A stretch of 64,000 nucleotides of DNA from Myrica gale (lineage: Eukaryota > Streptophyta > Magnoliopsida > Fagales > Myricaceae), in assembly GCA_963930655.1 (NCBI GenBank), contig OZ005608.1, positions 62,001-126,000 on the forward strand, written 5' to 3'. A program made the translations under genes and the position numbers. This document shows positions 11,112 through 24,053 of the stretch, in pieces. Positions within the stretch are counted from its first letter, which is position 1. Each line of letters starts with the position of its first letter. Below the pieces are notes generated by a model, which ran no database searches, was not told the origin of the DNA, and saw nothing but the letters and a program-made list of their open reading frames with translations.

Positions 11112-12644
11112 TTAAGTATGCGAGCTATCTCCCGCAATGAACTCATGGGTGGCCCTATTCAACTGGATCAAACTACAACCAATCTTCTTCTTGACCTTAT
11201 CAGTTTTCATTGACCTCCTAATCTGAAAGACATCATCCCATTGCTCTGCATTGGCATAAATGTTGGCCATGATTGAATAGACCCCGGCATCTTTAGGTTT
11301 CAACTTGATCACATGCCCAGCTGCCTTCTTTGCAATTTCAACATTTCCATATGTCCCACATCCTCCCAGCAATCCACCCCATACATACACATCACCCCTC
11401 ATTGGCATCCGCTTTATCATCCTTATTGCGTCCTCAATCAAACCAGCCCGCCCGAGCAAATCAGCCATGCATCCATAATGTTTGAGTTCTCGAGGAACCC
11501 CGTAGATGGATTCCATCTCTTCAAAAAGCTTCTGGGCTTCACGGACCAGACCTGCATGACTGCAACCCACAAGGACTCCTAAGAAGCTCACACCATCAGG
11601 CTGAACTCCAGCTTGTACCATTCTGGAGAAGTACTCCAGCAATAGGTGGTCGTGCCCATGCATTGCAAGCCCAACAAGTAAGGCATTCCATGTAAACATA
11701 TTCTTGTCTGGGCTAGTATCGAAAATATCCCTGGCACTCTCAATGCATCCACACTTGGCATACAAGTCAACGAGACTGGTAGACAAGAAGCAATCTATCG
11801 GTATCCTGTTCCATTTGATGTAATTATGGATGGCCTTGCCGAGTTCCAGTTCCCCCAGATGGGCACAAGCAGAAAGAGCAGCAACCAATGCTATATTGTC
11901 AGGCTTGAGTCCCAAAGCCAGCATCTGGTTAAAGAGCACAATGGCCTCTTTGTACTTGTTCGTCTGGGCATATCCCGTTAAAATGGTGTTCCACGACACC
12001 GCATCTCGTACGGGCATTTCGTCAAACAGTTCCCGCCCTCGAACAATCTCGCCGGCTTTGACAAAACCATCAATCATGACATTGTAAGAGACAACATCCC
12101 TGCAAGAGCTCTCGTTGAACACCTGGTACGCATTGACAATGCAGTTCGACACTGAGTATGCATGAATGAGAGAATTCTGGACAAACGAGTCCGCTGCGAA
12201 CCCATGCTTGAGAGATTGGGAGTGAAGGGTTTTGGCCACGGAAAGCGCAACGAGCTGGGCGGACGCCTTGAGGGCAAAAGGGAAGGTGTGAAAGTCAGGA
12301 GGGATGGACAGGCGGCGCATGCGGGAAAACAGGAGGAGGGCGGGCAGAGGGGAGGACAGGAGAGTGTGAGCTCGAATGATGTTGTTGTAGGAAAAAGTTG
12401 ATGGGTTTCGAATAGAATTAAAGACAGAGAGTGCATAGCTCAATAAACCTAGAGGGGAGTTGGGGGCGGGGCTGCATTTGAGGGTGTTGGTGAAGGTATG
12501 GAGAATGTTGGTTAAAATAGAACGAGGGTAGAGGGAGAGAAGGCCGGTGGCGATGGTATGAGCGTGGAACTGGTGGAGCTGTTTGATGTTTTTGCAGCGG
12601 ACAATTAGACGTAAGAATTGGACAGCCGAATAATTTTGCCACAT
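11112..12644 (-). CDS. Pentatricopeptide repeat protein, PLS class with short E domain
   Basis: Single exon, 510 aa, intact. PPR repeats are clear: STFSYNNIIRAHTLL, DVVSYNVMIDGFVKAG, DAVSWNTILTGYAQTN, NMFTWNALLVGLAMHGH. The L and S spacer pattern is that of the PLS class, and a shortened E domain ends with IGCSLIQLNRATHEFIAGDS just before the stop; no DYW motif. Predicted organelle RNA-binding factor. The first ATG at 12644 is used; an overlapping frame to 12684 is a shadow. It sits between calnexin and the SDR gene, the place occupied in Arabidopsis by the PPR gene At5g61800 (recalled), which supports orthology without proving it. Confidence 0.93.
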   Translation of the reverse strand: MWQNYSAVQFLRLIVRCKNIKQLHQFHAHTIATGLLSLYPRSILTNILHTFTNTLKCSPAPNSPLGLLSYALSVFNSIRNPSTFSYNNIIRAHTLLSSPLPALLLFSRMRRLSIPPDFHTFPFALKASAQLVALSVAKTLHSQSLKHGFAADSFVQNSLIHAYSVSNCIVNAYQVFNESSCRDVVSYNVMIDGFVKAGEIVRGRELFDEMPVRDAVSWNTILTGYAQTNKYKEAIVLFNQMLALGLKPDNIALVAALSACAHLGELELGKAIHNYIKWNRIPIDCFLSTSLVDLYAKCGCIESARDIFDTSPDKNMFTWNALLVGLAMHGHDHLLLEYFSRMVQAGVQPDGVSFLGVLVGCSHAGLVREAQKLFEEMESIYGVPRELKHYGCMADLLGRAGLIEDAIRMIKRMPMRGDVYVWGGLLGGCGTYGNVEIAKKAAGHVIKLKPKDAGVYSIMANIYANAEQWDDVFQIRRSMKTDKVKKKIGCSLIQLNRATHEFIAGDSSHT

Positions 12645-13544
12645 GTTGCAAGCGCAGATTTTCAGGGGTACTCCTTTTACTCATTTATTCCCCGTTCAAA
12701 AACAAGGTTAAAGCATAAGCAACAAGAGATCTGCTGCCGCACAGGATTTCTACTCATTACCTAAAAAATAACTAAAGAAAAGAGATCGATGACTATTACT
12801 TTATCAAATTACTTCTTTTTCAAATTAAGTATAAATAAATATAAATAAAAAGAGAGACTTCAAAATTTAGAGGAAAAAAATAGAGAAAGGAGAGGATATT
12901 GGATATTCCACGTTTTTTTTTGTCTGAATACAAATGGGATATAGCCGGATTCTAAACGGGTGTTTATTTTGTGATATAGTAGTCTCTAGGAAATTCTAAG
13001 GATCATGTATGCAAACCAAAATTTTATAGAAATTTTGAGAATATTAGAAATATTGAGGTGAATTATATTTTAAAAAAATTGAGATAAATTAGTGAAAAAG
13101 TATCATTTTAATGAAAGTTAGTGAAAACAATGAAGAGATAAATGATTTGAGTGAACTTTTTTATATTTATTGTAATGAATAAAAGATGATTTGATGGGAA
13201 TCCATAAATTATTTTGAAGTTTTTTTTTTACCAAATTTTTGAATTAGTTATGTTTGCAAACTAAAATTTTGGCCCAATTTTTTTCTTGGATAACGAGGAA
13301 AATTCGGACACTCATTCATGTGCACCGAGCTGGAACGTACCTGATTCAACATCTACACGAGTTGGGTTCGACGACATAGCAAACTCCAGAAAGTCTAACT
13401 AGTCCACTGATCAGCCTCCCATTTAAGTCGCGAGTTTTTTCACAAGTGGTGATTTGAACCTCTGAATGTGCATCTAACCCACATTGCCACTTAAGCTACC
13501 TGAGTGACTTTTTTTTGCCCGAATTTTGGTTTATAAAAACGAAT

Positions 13545-13940
13545 GAATCGTGTTCTAAAGTGATCGTTCCTTTAATTCGGGTGGCTCCATTAACAAAATA
13601 AAATATCACGTGGCTAACAAGGATATGTTACCATTAATCGCAAGCAACCACGTGTCTCCAACTTACTTCAACTACCAAGTTAGACATCAAATTGTCTACG
13701 CCACAAAGCGTAACTCATAACAAGTATTCATAAAAAATAATGCATCCCTGAGTGACTTGGGACACGTGGCTGCTTGCGATTAGTGACGATGTGTCCCTAT
13801 TAGCCACGTAATTTATTATGCTAATGGGCGAACTTAGTTACCAAAAGGCCACTCCAAGACAAATGATTTTTCAAAGACTAATACATCGACAAAATAAATA
13901 ATAAGGACCAATTTGGGATCCGATCATATCCCAAGGAAAA
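13545..13940. mobile_element. Fold-back MITE with long inverted arms (family A, copy 1)
   Basis: Two arms face each other. The left arm (from about 13585) reads CCATTAACAAAATAAAATAT then CACGTGGCTAAC and AATCGCAAGCAACCACGTGT. The right arm (about 13750-13825) reads GGGACACGTGGCTGCTTGCG, then TAGCCACGTAATTTATTATG and CTAATGG. A second copy lies at 17795-18300. No coding capacity. Edges are approximate and no TSD was resolved. Confidence 0.7.
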
Positions 13941-14149
13941 TATTCGATTATAAGAATAATTATTCTAAGTTCTTATAAGCAAATGTCATGATTTAATAAA
14001 ACAAATACAATCTTCATAAATCTAGTCATGCCTCATTTAATAAGGTGAAATAAAGTTTACTTAGTTTGGTGATGAATCAGTTTCATTAAATGACAGTAAT
14101 CATCTTTCAATTAGTAGAATTATTTCTTTAAGTCATAAACAATGCTCAT

Positions 14150-14347
14150 AAGAATAGAGGGGATGTTTGTTTGCCAAATTTTTGGAGAATATTTCCGATA
14201 TTTTGGGAATCTTTACTCTATTGAGATTTATTGGGGTTTGTGAAAAGTGAAGTATGTAGGTGTAAAAGTTAAAAATTTTGGAGTTTGTTTGGTTTGTCTA
14301 ATTTATTGAGACCCCAAATATTTGGGGTCTCAAACATGCCAAGAATA
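14150..14347. mobile_element. MITE of about 184 bp with candidate 7-bp target duplication
   Basis: Element 14157-14340 has inverted ends: GGGATGTTTGTTTGCCAAAT with TTTTTGG on the left, and CCCCAAATATTTGGGGTCTC followed by AAACATGCC on the right. The flanks at 14150-14156 and 14341-14347 are both AAGAATA, a good candidate target duplication. No coding capacity. The rest of 12645-14779 is AT-rich and shows no gene. Confidence 0.6.
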
Positions 14348-14779
14348 ACTACACTTGTAACTTAAATCTTTTCTCATATCTCTAGACTACTGATTTCTCA
14401 TATTTCTTTAAATCATCTTTCTGATTTTTTTTTATTCTCCCTGTCTTCTGTTTTCATTTGGCCATTTGGGCTGCCAATGACAGGATTCTTTCCCTTTTTT
14501 TTCTGAATAGCCAATGACAGGATTCGGGCCTTAATAATTGTTTTTATGTTTTCGGTAAGTAGGCCTCAACAATTCAAAAAAAAAAGTGTCTTCCGAGGTT
14601 TTTCAACCGAAAGTTTGGTTCTTCGCGTTTGACCGAGCTCCGTAGCATCAGGTCAGTTATGTGGTGCGTTGATACAAGTTTTGTGGTTCGCCTGCGGTGT
14701 CTCTGTTAGAGTGTCGTAGAGCTGAAACTTTTGCACCTCCAGCAGTGATCAACCGCGAAATCGAGTCAAAAGAGACGGG

Positions 14780-17289
14780 ATGGGGAACAAAGAACGAGCA
14801 AAGGAGAGAAGAGAAAAGCGATTGCAAGAAATATCCCTTCTCAGGACCATTCCCTATTCCGATCATCAGAGGTTTTTTTTTCCCTTTGTTTTTACTTTAT
14901 CATTATTGCAATCTCCCATCAATGTTCTGGGTGCTTTTGGTTTTGTCAAATTATTTTACCAATTACAATATTGCATCGTTGAATTAACAGGGAACTCGCT
15001 GATTTTTTGGTTTCGAAGTTGAATAAGGAAATCCCTCTCGGTTCCATTATTTTTTAGCTTCAAATTCATTGGGTGATATAAATTGTGAGCCTAACCTGAC
15101 ACGACTCTTAACAGCTTAGACACTTTTCTTTTGGTCTCTCAAGCAGTTCATTGGCCCTATAAATAGAATGATATACCTATCACGTGAATGAATATAAATC
15201 ATTAATTTTAACATCGATAAATGCCATCCCTATGATATTTCTATAAATCTCCGTGTATATAGATATATTTTGAGGTGGGCATCGACTTTGCTCAAGACAC
15301 AAGAATTTTCTTGCCAATATTCTTCCTTCCTTTGTGTTATTACAGCTATTCTTGATAAAAACTAATGGAGAGTATTGTGAATATTTCCTTGCGTGTATCT
15401 ATAGGTGGTGGTCCTCAGAAACCATCGCTGCGGTCACCGGTGGTAATAGAGGAATTGGATTTGAGATTTCAAGACAGCTTGCAGTGCACGGATTGACAGT
15501 TATATTGACAGCAAGAGACAGTAATGTTGGCCTTGAAGCAACCAGGGTACTCCGAGAAGGTGGTCTTAATGTGCTCTTCCGTCAACTGGATGTCTTAGAT
15601 CCTTCATCTATAAAGCAGTTTTCTGAGTGGGTACAACAGAACTATGGTGGTTTAGACATTCTGGTAGACTTCTGATACCTTACTTCCTATCCATTAAATT
15701 CTATTGATCTTCTGTTGCTTTGTTGTAGACATGTTTTTAGCATACAAAACCAGCTGCTTCAATCTTATCTTGCGAGTCTTAGATAATGATATCAGTGTGC
15801 TTTAACTTTGGAGAAAAGGAAAGGGACCTTAGATACAATCATATTATGGGACACGTGAAATACTATATTCATGGATTTTAGACAGAAGAAACAAAATTTA
15901 AAATACTTGTGTTTTCTGTTTTTTTCACTTCCCTATCATAGCTAATATGATATATTTGTCAAAAACATACCCGTATATTCTTGAATAGCTACTATAATGC
16001 AAAAACATATTTTTCAGGTTAATAATGCTGGTGTTAATTTCAACCTCGGGTCTGATAATTCCGTTGCTCATGCCCAGACGGTCTTGGCCACTAATTATTA
16101 TGGCACGCGAAATATGATTCAAGAAATGATCCCATTGATGAAGCCTTCTACTGGTGGTGCTCGAATTGTTAATCTGAGCTCGCGATTAGGTAGATTAAAT
16201 GGCCGACGGAATGTAAGCAGCTCTGCTTGTCCCTGCCATCTCCTCTTTTCATTTTTCAATGTCAGCTAAACTATGCTTGCTTTTTCTTCCAGTAAAGAGA
16301 GGGCTGTTCCACCTCTCAGATCAAACACCTACAACTAAAATGTAGGTCCATGTTGTGCCATGTGGTAAATGATAGCTGCCTAATTGGTAGGAAATGAATG
16401 TGGTAAGATGTTGAAGAATACATGGACACTTTTACCGATACTCACTGCCTTTTGCGGACAGAAAAATTTTTATTTCTTCTTCTTCATCTCATATTTGATT
16501 TGAATGATTCTGGTTGTTAGCTTCCCAGTCACAAATACTCATTCTTTGATAGTATTTAAGTCAGTTGAACTTCTGCCATCCTTTTCCTTTTCTTCATTTT
16601 AATACGTTTTCATATGATTAGAAACTGTGAAAGTGCCTGTACCCTATGGTGAACTCAGTGTTGCTAATTTTAGTACTTTTGATGTGCATGTACCATAGTT
16701 CCATTTTTTAAAGCTATCTACTTACCCAAACAAAAGAAGGAAACAAGCTATCTACTTGAGAAAAACTATCAGGTTTTCTAAATGTTAGGACATTAGGTCT
16801 TCAGAAATTCTTCCTTGCTGAATGGTTGAAAATGCTATGCCTGACTGAAAGAATTGCTTCTTTTTTTTTTCCGGCTTTGGTTGAGGCTTTCAGAGACTTG
16901 AAGATGTGACGCTCAGACAACAACTAGCCGATATGGAATTGGTCTCAGAGCAACTGATTGATAGGACTGTATCTACTTTTTTAGAACAAGTAGAAGACGG
17001 CACCTGGACATCTGCTGGCTGGCCTCAAATGTTTACTGACTACTCAATGTCAAAACTTGCCATCAATAGTTACACCAGGCTAATCGCAAAGGGACTATCT
17101 GACCGCCCCGAAGGTCACAAAATCTTTATCAACTGCTACTGCCCAGGTTGGGTGAAGACTGCTATGACAGGTTATGCTGGGAACGTTTCACCTGAGGAAG
17201 GAGCTGATACTGGAGTATGGCTTGCCCTGCTTCCTGACCAGGCAGTAACAGGGAAATTTTTTGCAGAGAGACGTGAGATAAACTTCTAA
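14780..17289 (+). CDS. Short-chain dehydrogenase/reductase (carbonyl/menthone-reductase-like)
   Basis: Soluble NADP-binding Rossmann-fold oxidoreductase of the plant SDR group that includes neomenthol dehydrogenase- and salutaridine reductase-like enzymes; the substrate cannot be told from sequence. Four exons join in phase: 14780-14871, 15405-15663, 16018-16212, 16894-17289; 313 aa. Cofactor motif TGGNRGIG at residues 42-49, NNAGV at 119-123, the Ser in NLSS near 171, and the catalytic pair YSMSK at 232-236 are all present. A basic N-terminal leader (MGNKERAKERREKRLQEISL) precedes the fold, as in the longer Arabidopsis members At5g61830/At5g51030 (recalled). The gene looks intact. The 16213-16893 intron has no obvious insertion. 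Confidence 0.93.
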
Positions 17290-17794
17290 AGCAGTAAGGC
17301 CAAAGACTACCACAGAATTTGGTCCAAGGAGAGTGCAACACTGATAGAGAAGAAGATGTTCTTGCCCTACGTTAAGCACTGAAGGATTCCTCGCGGATTT
17401 TATTGACAACTGAGATCCAGGAACTGTCAGTCAATGTCAAGAAAAAAGTGGTGAATACCCTGCTGTATTTGATCTCTAAGGGGATTCTCAGGCTATTCTG
17501 CAATACTACCTCCAATGCCAATGAAAGTTTATTACTAGATATAGAATAGTGATTCCCCCAAATGACTCAAGTAGTTGGGATTAAATGCTATAACGAGAGG
17601 CTCTCCTTTCGCTTACTTCGTGCCTTCAATTCTCTAATTCAGGCTTACATGTCTTGCTAGTGCAGATTTTGATTCTTTTCCAATCGAGATTTGTCCTCCA
17701 AAGTGTGGAGAGATTGCACTAGTGAATGATGTTGTGATGACTTAAAAAAAAGAATGATGTTGCGATGAAAAAGGTATAATTAGTCAAATAGTTT

Positions 17795-18300
17795 TTAAGG
17801 TATGGCCGGATCTCAAATTGTTCTTTAACGTTTATTTCGTCCTATACTAGTTCTAGGGAATACTTCGTGTACTAGAAAGGTCATTCTGACAATTCGTGTC
17901 CTGAAGAAGTCATTCTGTAAACTCGGTTTGTCACTTTAATAAAATAAATATCACGTGACTAACGGAGACATGTCACCACCAATCGCAATCAGCCACGTGG
18001 CCCTAAGTCACTTAGGATGCAGTGTCTTTTACAAAAGACCTGTACAACATGACGTTATAAGCTAGCGTTTTAGATCCAAGTGGCGTAACAATTTGATTGG
18101 ATTTTAAATTAACACTCACCAAACTAACTTAAGTGACTTGAGACACGTGACTGCTTTGTGATTGGTGATTCATGTGGAATTTATTCCATTAACCAGACTA
18201 ACCGAATTGATGGAATGATCACTCCAAAATACAAAGGATTTCCTAAGGACTAGTTTAGGATGAAATAAATTTTATGGACAAGTTATATCCGATTATATCT
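17795..18300. mobile_element. Fold-back MITE with long inverted arms (family A, copy 2)
   Basis: Same family as 13545-13940 and more complete at its tips. Left: TTTATTTCGTCCTATACTAG, then AATATCACGTGACTAACGG and GCCACGTGGCC. Right: GAGACACGTGACTGC, then GGACTAGTTTAGGATGAAAT followed by AAATT, which is the inverse of the left tip. No open frame. The rest of 17290-18750 holds the SDR 3' end and AT-rich spacer, with a short GGCC-rich stretch at 18540-18620 that resembles other hAT sub-terminal sequence. Confidence 0.7.
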
Positions 18301-18769
18301 TCTTAAGGAAAAAACAAACCACATAGAAAAAGGGAAAAGGAAAAAAAGAAAGAAAGAGAGGAAGGTTTCAGAAATCTTTTGAATTTTCTAATTAAATATT
18401 AATTACTTATTCAAGTAAAATATATAGATTAGTTTGGGTTAGGTTGAGGTCAGTCCACCATCTCCCTAGATTCCTAGAACCAGGCACGAACCGATCCCCC
18501 TCAATTTTGAAACTTATTGGACCAACCAACGAACCAACTCGCTCTACAAACCGGCCTAGTCTTTGGGCCCGATGGCCTCGGACGGGCCAGTCAACCTCGG
18601 CCTAGTTCGTATAGCCTTCATGAATCTACCCAACGACTTGTAGCATAAGTGAACTTGTGCGTACGAAGAAAAGCCACCGTGCCAGAGTACGGGAGAGACA
18701 GCTGGGAAGGCAAGACCACCATTCTTCTATCAAGCCCTACGATAGTCCCACGCAAGGCTGCACAATGCC

Positions 18770-19278
18770 ACCGGAATTTTCTTTGTGAAATCAAGGGAAA
18801 CTCTACTAGGTTTTGAACATGTTTTAAAATTGTTATTGATTTGTTAATTAGAGGGAAAACACATATTCTCCCCTCTATGTGTTGTTAGGGTCTAAACTGG
18901 ATTTTTCAAAAAGTAATAGTTTCTACTTACAGTGACGTCTCTATTACTTTGGACTTTAAATTCTCATCTTATCTTTTAAGATGATCTTTAATTTTATTGA
19001 TTTTGGAATTTAGATTTCATTAGTTTAGATTTTATTGATATGTGATTAATGGACCAAAAGAAAAAAAGAAAAAAATATACATTGGGCCAAGTGCGTAAAA
19101 TGCTAAAAAAATGACTCAATATGAGTGTAGAATAACCGAAAACCGTCACCGCTAAGGGTCGGTTTTTGCCCTTAACGGTGTAGGTATAGGTGACAATTAT
19201 TTAAAAATCGGCCTACTCGATATAGGTGCCGATTTTAGCCAAAACTGACACATACACCGGGGTTGTGCAGCCTTAGCC
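18770..19278. mobile_element. Degenerate non-autonomous hAT-like element
   Basis: The left tip (AAGGCTGCACAATGCCACCG) and right tip (ending GTGCAGCCTT) are inverted and closely resemble the two different ends of the larger element at 19310-26999. Sub-terminal text near the right end (CCGTCACCGCTAAGGGTCGG, TTTTTGCCCTTAACGG) also matches that element's right end. The interior is AT-rich and non-coding. The target duplication is blurred (CCCACG-like on both sides). Confidence 0.5.
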
Positions 19279-22200
19279 CCACGATAGTCGCGGCCCTAAA
19301 GTTTCTGGCTAGGGCTGCTCAGTGCCACCGGAATTTTCCGGTGGCACTGGCACCGGGTTGCTGGTATCCGGATTCACCAGTGTCGGTTTGGACATATTAC
19401 AAAAATCCGGGGATAATCTCGGGTCCCGGTTTACCCGGCACCGGCTTCCCGATACCCGGGAAACCAGGATTTTATTTTTTATTTTTTTCCCACAAAACGA
19501 CGTCGTTTTGACCCCACCCCAACCCTATTTCCTTCGACAGTCACCCCCCCCCAAATGTCTATTTTCCCGACATCCCCCACTCGTTGTCGTCCCTCTCTCT
19601 CTCCCCCTACTTTCGGCGGCACATCCCTTCGCCGACCACCACACCTTCTGGTCGCACCTTCTTCGCCGAGCACGTTTCGCACAGACATGGAAGGTTGGCA
19701 ATAAGTACGGCGAGCTGATGCAAATAATGGAGATTCCCGTGCTCAAAGGGGAGATTGTGCTTCCCAGTAGGCACAAAGGTGTTCCGGTCAAAGAAGGGAA
19801 GAAGAGGTAGATGAAGAAGTTGTAGTGCTTTCATTTCTGCGGCAATAAGGAAAATTGCAAAGGAAATTAGGTTTTTTTCCTCCTTAAGTCCTGGCATATG
19901 AAATTTGAATTGTTTATACGGTTTCGTCCTGAATGAAATGCATATTATCTGCTTGGGGGCAATGCCTGGTGTTTACCTAAATTGAGCAGCTGTTTCATTA
20001 TTAAAACCCCTTGAAATTGTAGTTATGTCTATGATGGGATTTTAAGAAGGCTTGCTAGCTGGGATTTTTGTATTATCTGATGGTCCATTTCTTCTTTTGA
20101 TTGATTTTGCTTCTTATTTGCGGTTTAGCAGTGGGTAAGTAGTGGGTAATGTCGTGTGGTTTGGCTTCTTATTTGCTGTTTAGTAGGTAGTATTATCTCC
20201 AAGTTTATGACAAATTCAAGTTTCTTTCAAGCAACTCTTTTGTACCTTATTGAACACTGCATAATGTCATGTGGTTGGTTGTACCTTATTGAACACTGCA
20301 CAAGTTTGCTTCTTTTTTGGTTGTTCTTTGAGTAGATCTTGCGGTGAAGAAAACTCATTCACTTCAGCTTAGATATGTGTTTGTCTGTAGTAAATTTTGC
20401 TTTCTTATGGTGGTGAGTTCCCTCTCTAATCTGAAATGGTCGATCCATTTCTGATCTTATAGTTTGATTCACAATTTAGGTAGAGTTTAGGGGAGTTTGA
20501 CCACGATAGCTGTTTTTGTGTTTGAAAGATTTGATCTTCAGGTCAAGTTCCAATGTGATTGTATGCTGGTTTTGCTTTAGTAATAGATTTGGAGGTTGAT
20601 TTTTGTTTTCCTTTTTCCCGTTCACTAATGGACTATTAGTAAAGCAACTATACTTCAGATTTTTACTCATCTTGAGGCAATCCACTTAGAGCAAATCGGG
20701 AAGGATGAGTGATACTAACATAATGATTGCATTGAAGTACCATTATGTGCTTTTATGTGTATGAGTTGCATGTCTATGTGTTTGTGTTTCCTTCTTCTTT
20801 TCTTCCCTCCTTCTGCTAAGGCAGCATTTACTTGTCTTCTTCTGCAGGCAAAGATGTCTCAACCAAATGATGATGCTGGTAGGGGTGAATAGCGGACTAG
20901 TCGGAAGCGGAATTTGACATTCCGACATCCGGTCCGCTAACTAGCGGATGACCAAATTAGAGTCCGCTTCCGCTTCCGACTCTTAGCGGACTTAGCGGAA
21001 GCGGATAGCGGAATTCCGACAACTTTTTTGTCCATATTTTTCGGCTCATTTAAGCATTTTTTTCAATAAATTAAAATCTTACTCATTCATCACAATTCAC
21101 AAAATAAAATCTTAAAACATGTAATTGACAAACAAATGTAAAAATAAATCTAAAAACATGCAATTCACAAAAGCTCATATTAAATAAATCTCAAATCAAA
21201 GTTGAAACTAACTTGAAATAACAAAATATTACAATACAAACTTAGAAGTATCTATTCAAGTAAGAAATTAATAACATAATCAAACATCAATCAATCACGT
21301 ATGACCCATCCACAATCGCTGCAGGCTTGCACCATTAGAAATTAACTCTGCAAAAGAACAAATGTATCAACAATTAGCTCATAATTTTTTTAATAAAGTG
21401 AAAGTAGAAATGTAAAATGTTGTATATACCTATTTTCATCATATAACTAGAAGGATCTTCTGTCCCATCAGTAACTCCAGATCCATTATCCTCTTCATCA
21501 TCAACAGAATGTAAGACCTTGGATGTCAACCAATTTTGAGCACAAATGAGCCCTTCCGCAGTCTTTGGTGCCAACGAACTCCGAAAAGAATTTAAAACTC
21601 GACCCCCCGTGTTGAAGACAGACTCTGAAGGCACTGTAGTAATAGGGATGACAAGAACATCTCGAGAAATCCGTGCAAGAAGGGGAAATTTTGGTGCATT
21701 AATTCTCCACCAATTGAGGATATCAAAATTAGGATCTTTAGGTTCAACATCCTCCATTAAATATCTCTAAACTTCATACTTGCTATCCATCAAATTTTGA
21801 TGCGCCTTAAATCCTAAGAATTCGAAGTGAAGAACATCATCTATTGATGAACTAGATGACCCAACCAAATCCAGCTGGGCTTGACTTGCAGATACGCTCC
21901 CACTGCTAGATGACCCATCCATATTAGCATACTTCGTAAACAACTGATCCAAGGTCCTTCTTACAAGACTAGTCATCTGCACCTAACTCCATCCCCAAAA
22001 CCTTCTTGAACCAAAAGTCCAAGTATATAATCTTGTATTGTGGATCAAGTACCGCTGCAACAAATAATAATCTGTTAACCTTAGTCAAGTCACCCTAGTA
22101 TTTATTGTACTTCATTTGCATTCTTTTTGCGATGTCCGCCAAGAACAAATCCCCACTAGCTGTATATTTCCCCAAATGCATATGAATTTTGGCTAGTTCT

Positions 22201-22965
22201 GCAAAGAATAAGTTTACTGTCATCGTTTTCGAAGCAGATATTCGAACCGTCACTTCATAGAAGAGTGCCAAAAACTTCGTAAAGTGTCTAACACGCTCCC
22301 AATCCTCAAATCCAGGGGGACCCAGTCTCTTCCTCTCATGCCCCTCCTCACGCAGAAAGCTTATCAGAATCTCATCTTCTGCCAACATATCCTTAAAAAC
22401 CTTATGATATTTCTCAGCTGCATCCAACATAATATACGTTGAATTCCAACGAGTAGGAACATCAAGCTGCAAAAACTCCTCAATGGGAAACTTTCTCTTC
22501 GCTACACATTTCTTAAACCCATCCATTCGACTGGGAGATGACTTAACATATTTGACCAAGTTCCTTACCTTGGCCACAGAATCATCCAGCTCCTTCAACC
22601 CATCTTGCACAATTAAATTCAAGATATGTACGCAACATCTCATATGCAAACAATCATGATTACAAACTATTTTTCCAGGCTGGGACCCCAAAAGAAATTG
22701 TCTACTCTTCACATGTTCAATGACTGTATCATTAGAGGATGCATTATCGACAGTGATTGTAAGTAGGGCTGTAAGTCCGGTCCGGCTTCCGCCGGACCTC
22801 CGCCTCCGCCACTGACTCCGGTTCCGGGAAGAGGAGATCCGCCTCTTACAGGAACCGGAGCCGGAGGTTATTTTGGACCACTAACGGAAGCGGAACCGGA
22901 ACCGGACTTTTCTGCCGGTCCAGGCGGAACTCCGGTTCTGGGGTTTTTTTTTCTTCTTACGTTAA

Positions 22966-22977
22966 AACGACGTCGTT
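22966..22977. other. Perfect palindrome AACGACGTCGTT near the 5' end of the level-3 hAT
   Basis: Twelve-base perfect palindrome with a GACGTC core, about 200 bp inside the 5' end. The same word occurs at 19496-19507 (level 1) and twice at 26419-26430 and 26444-26455 (level 2, together forming a hairpin). A shared position in three elements suggests a functional transposon site. Confidence 0.6.
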
Positions 22978-23189
22978 TATATATTATTTTTTGAGGAAAA
23001 AAAATGCTTGATGCGCTGCCGTTTTGATCTGAGCCCTAACTAATAAGCCAACTCCCCGAGGACCCCGACCCCCGTCCCAGACTCCTCGACTCCCCAGCGC
23101 CCAGCGGCCACGCCGGCCAGCCCTAGTCTTCCACTCTTCCCTTTCTAGTTTCCCCCCGTCCCCGACTCCTAGCCCCAGGCAGGCAACTG

Positions 23190-23380
23190 CATTCAGAACG
23201 TGTCACCACCCTACTGTTTTTCCGCTTAAAACCCTTGTTGAGGCGGCAATCCCACCTATAAAATCAGCACCGCGACTTCTATCCCTTCAATAGTTTACAA
23301 GAAAATCTCTCAAATCTCAAGCTTGCGTTCTATCGAAGTTCTCTTCAAACCTCTCTCGAGGTATTTTGCGATTCTCTCTC
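23190..23380 (+). promoter_or_regulatory. Captured promoter and 5' leader inside the Pack-hAT
   Basis: TATAAAA at 23257-23263 is followed by a CT/A-rich leader with CTCTCAAATCTCAAGC and CTCTCTCGAG, then a GT at 23361. It looks like a strong plant promoter with a 5'-UTR intron, as in many housekeeping genes. The source gene is not identified, and it is not clear whether it comes from the same donor as the downstream exon. Confidence 0.4.
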
Positions 23381-24053
23381 CCGATGCCCTGTGCTTCCCT
23401 TTATTTGTAGTTTTTCTTCTTCTTCTTTTAGTTTAGGCACGTTATGTTAGGCTCTACGTTAAATTCAATTTCTTTCATATCTATATCATACATTGTTCAT
23501 GTTAGATGCTTCTGATTGATTTGCTCTTTCTGATCTTCGATCTATTTATTTTCTCACTGAGATCCGATTATATAAGGGTCCAATTGCAAACCCTATTTTT
23601 TCTGGATCTGCTTTTTCGATTCTTGATGGGATTTTTTTTTAATTATTGACAATTTTGAGGAATTAAATCTAATTGGATCTGGGTCTATAAGAAAATTGAA
23701 ATTTTGGAAAGTAAATTAATTTGACCGGGATCCAAGCGAATTTCTGAATCTTTGATGAGCTAGATGTCTTTTCTTCCTCCATATTTCTGTGCAATTTCTT
23801 GAATATGATCATCGTGGTCGGGTTATGGATTGATTGAATATTTACTTCTGTTATATACTCGAGAGGATGAGAAGTCATTAAATTTTCCTGTACTCGTTAA
23901 TTGTTTTCTGTGATGTCCGTGTGATGATGTAAGAAATTGCGGAATCCAATTCTAGTTTGGATGCTATTCTGGTTTTGGAGAGGAAAAGATTGTGTTTCTC
24001 ACATGTTTATTCCAAATGATGAAAAATTTGTGATCTTATTGTTCTTCTTCCAG

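Noticed and set aside
15334..15404. Alternative first exon for the SDR gene
   Set aside because: It is intron sequence read through; the exon at 14780-14871 joins in phase at 15405 and supplies the expected N-terminus.
19322..19810. Open frame of 162 codons in the level-1 hAT element
   Set aside because: The first half is CCGG-rich sub-terminal repeat read as protein. The tail (EIPVLKGEIVLPSRHKGVPV) might be a captured fragment, but I recognise no family and the minus strand is equally open.
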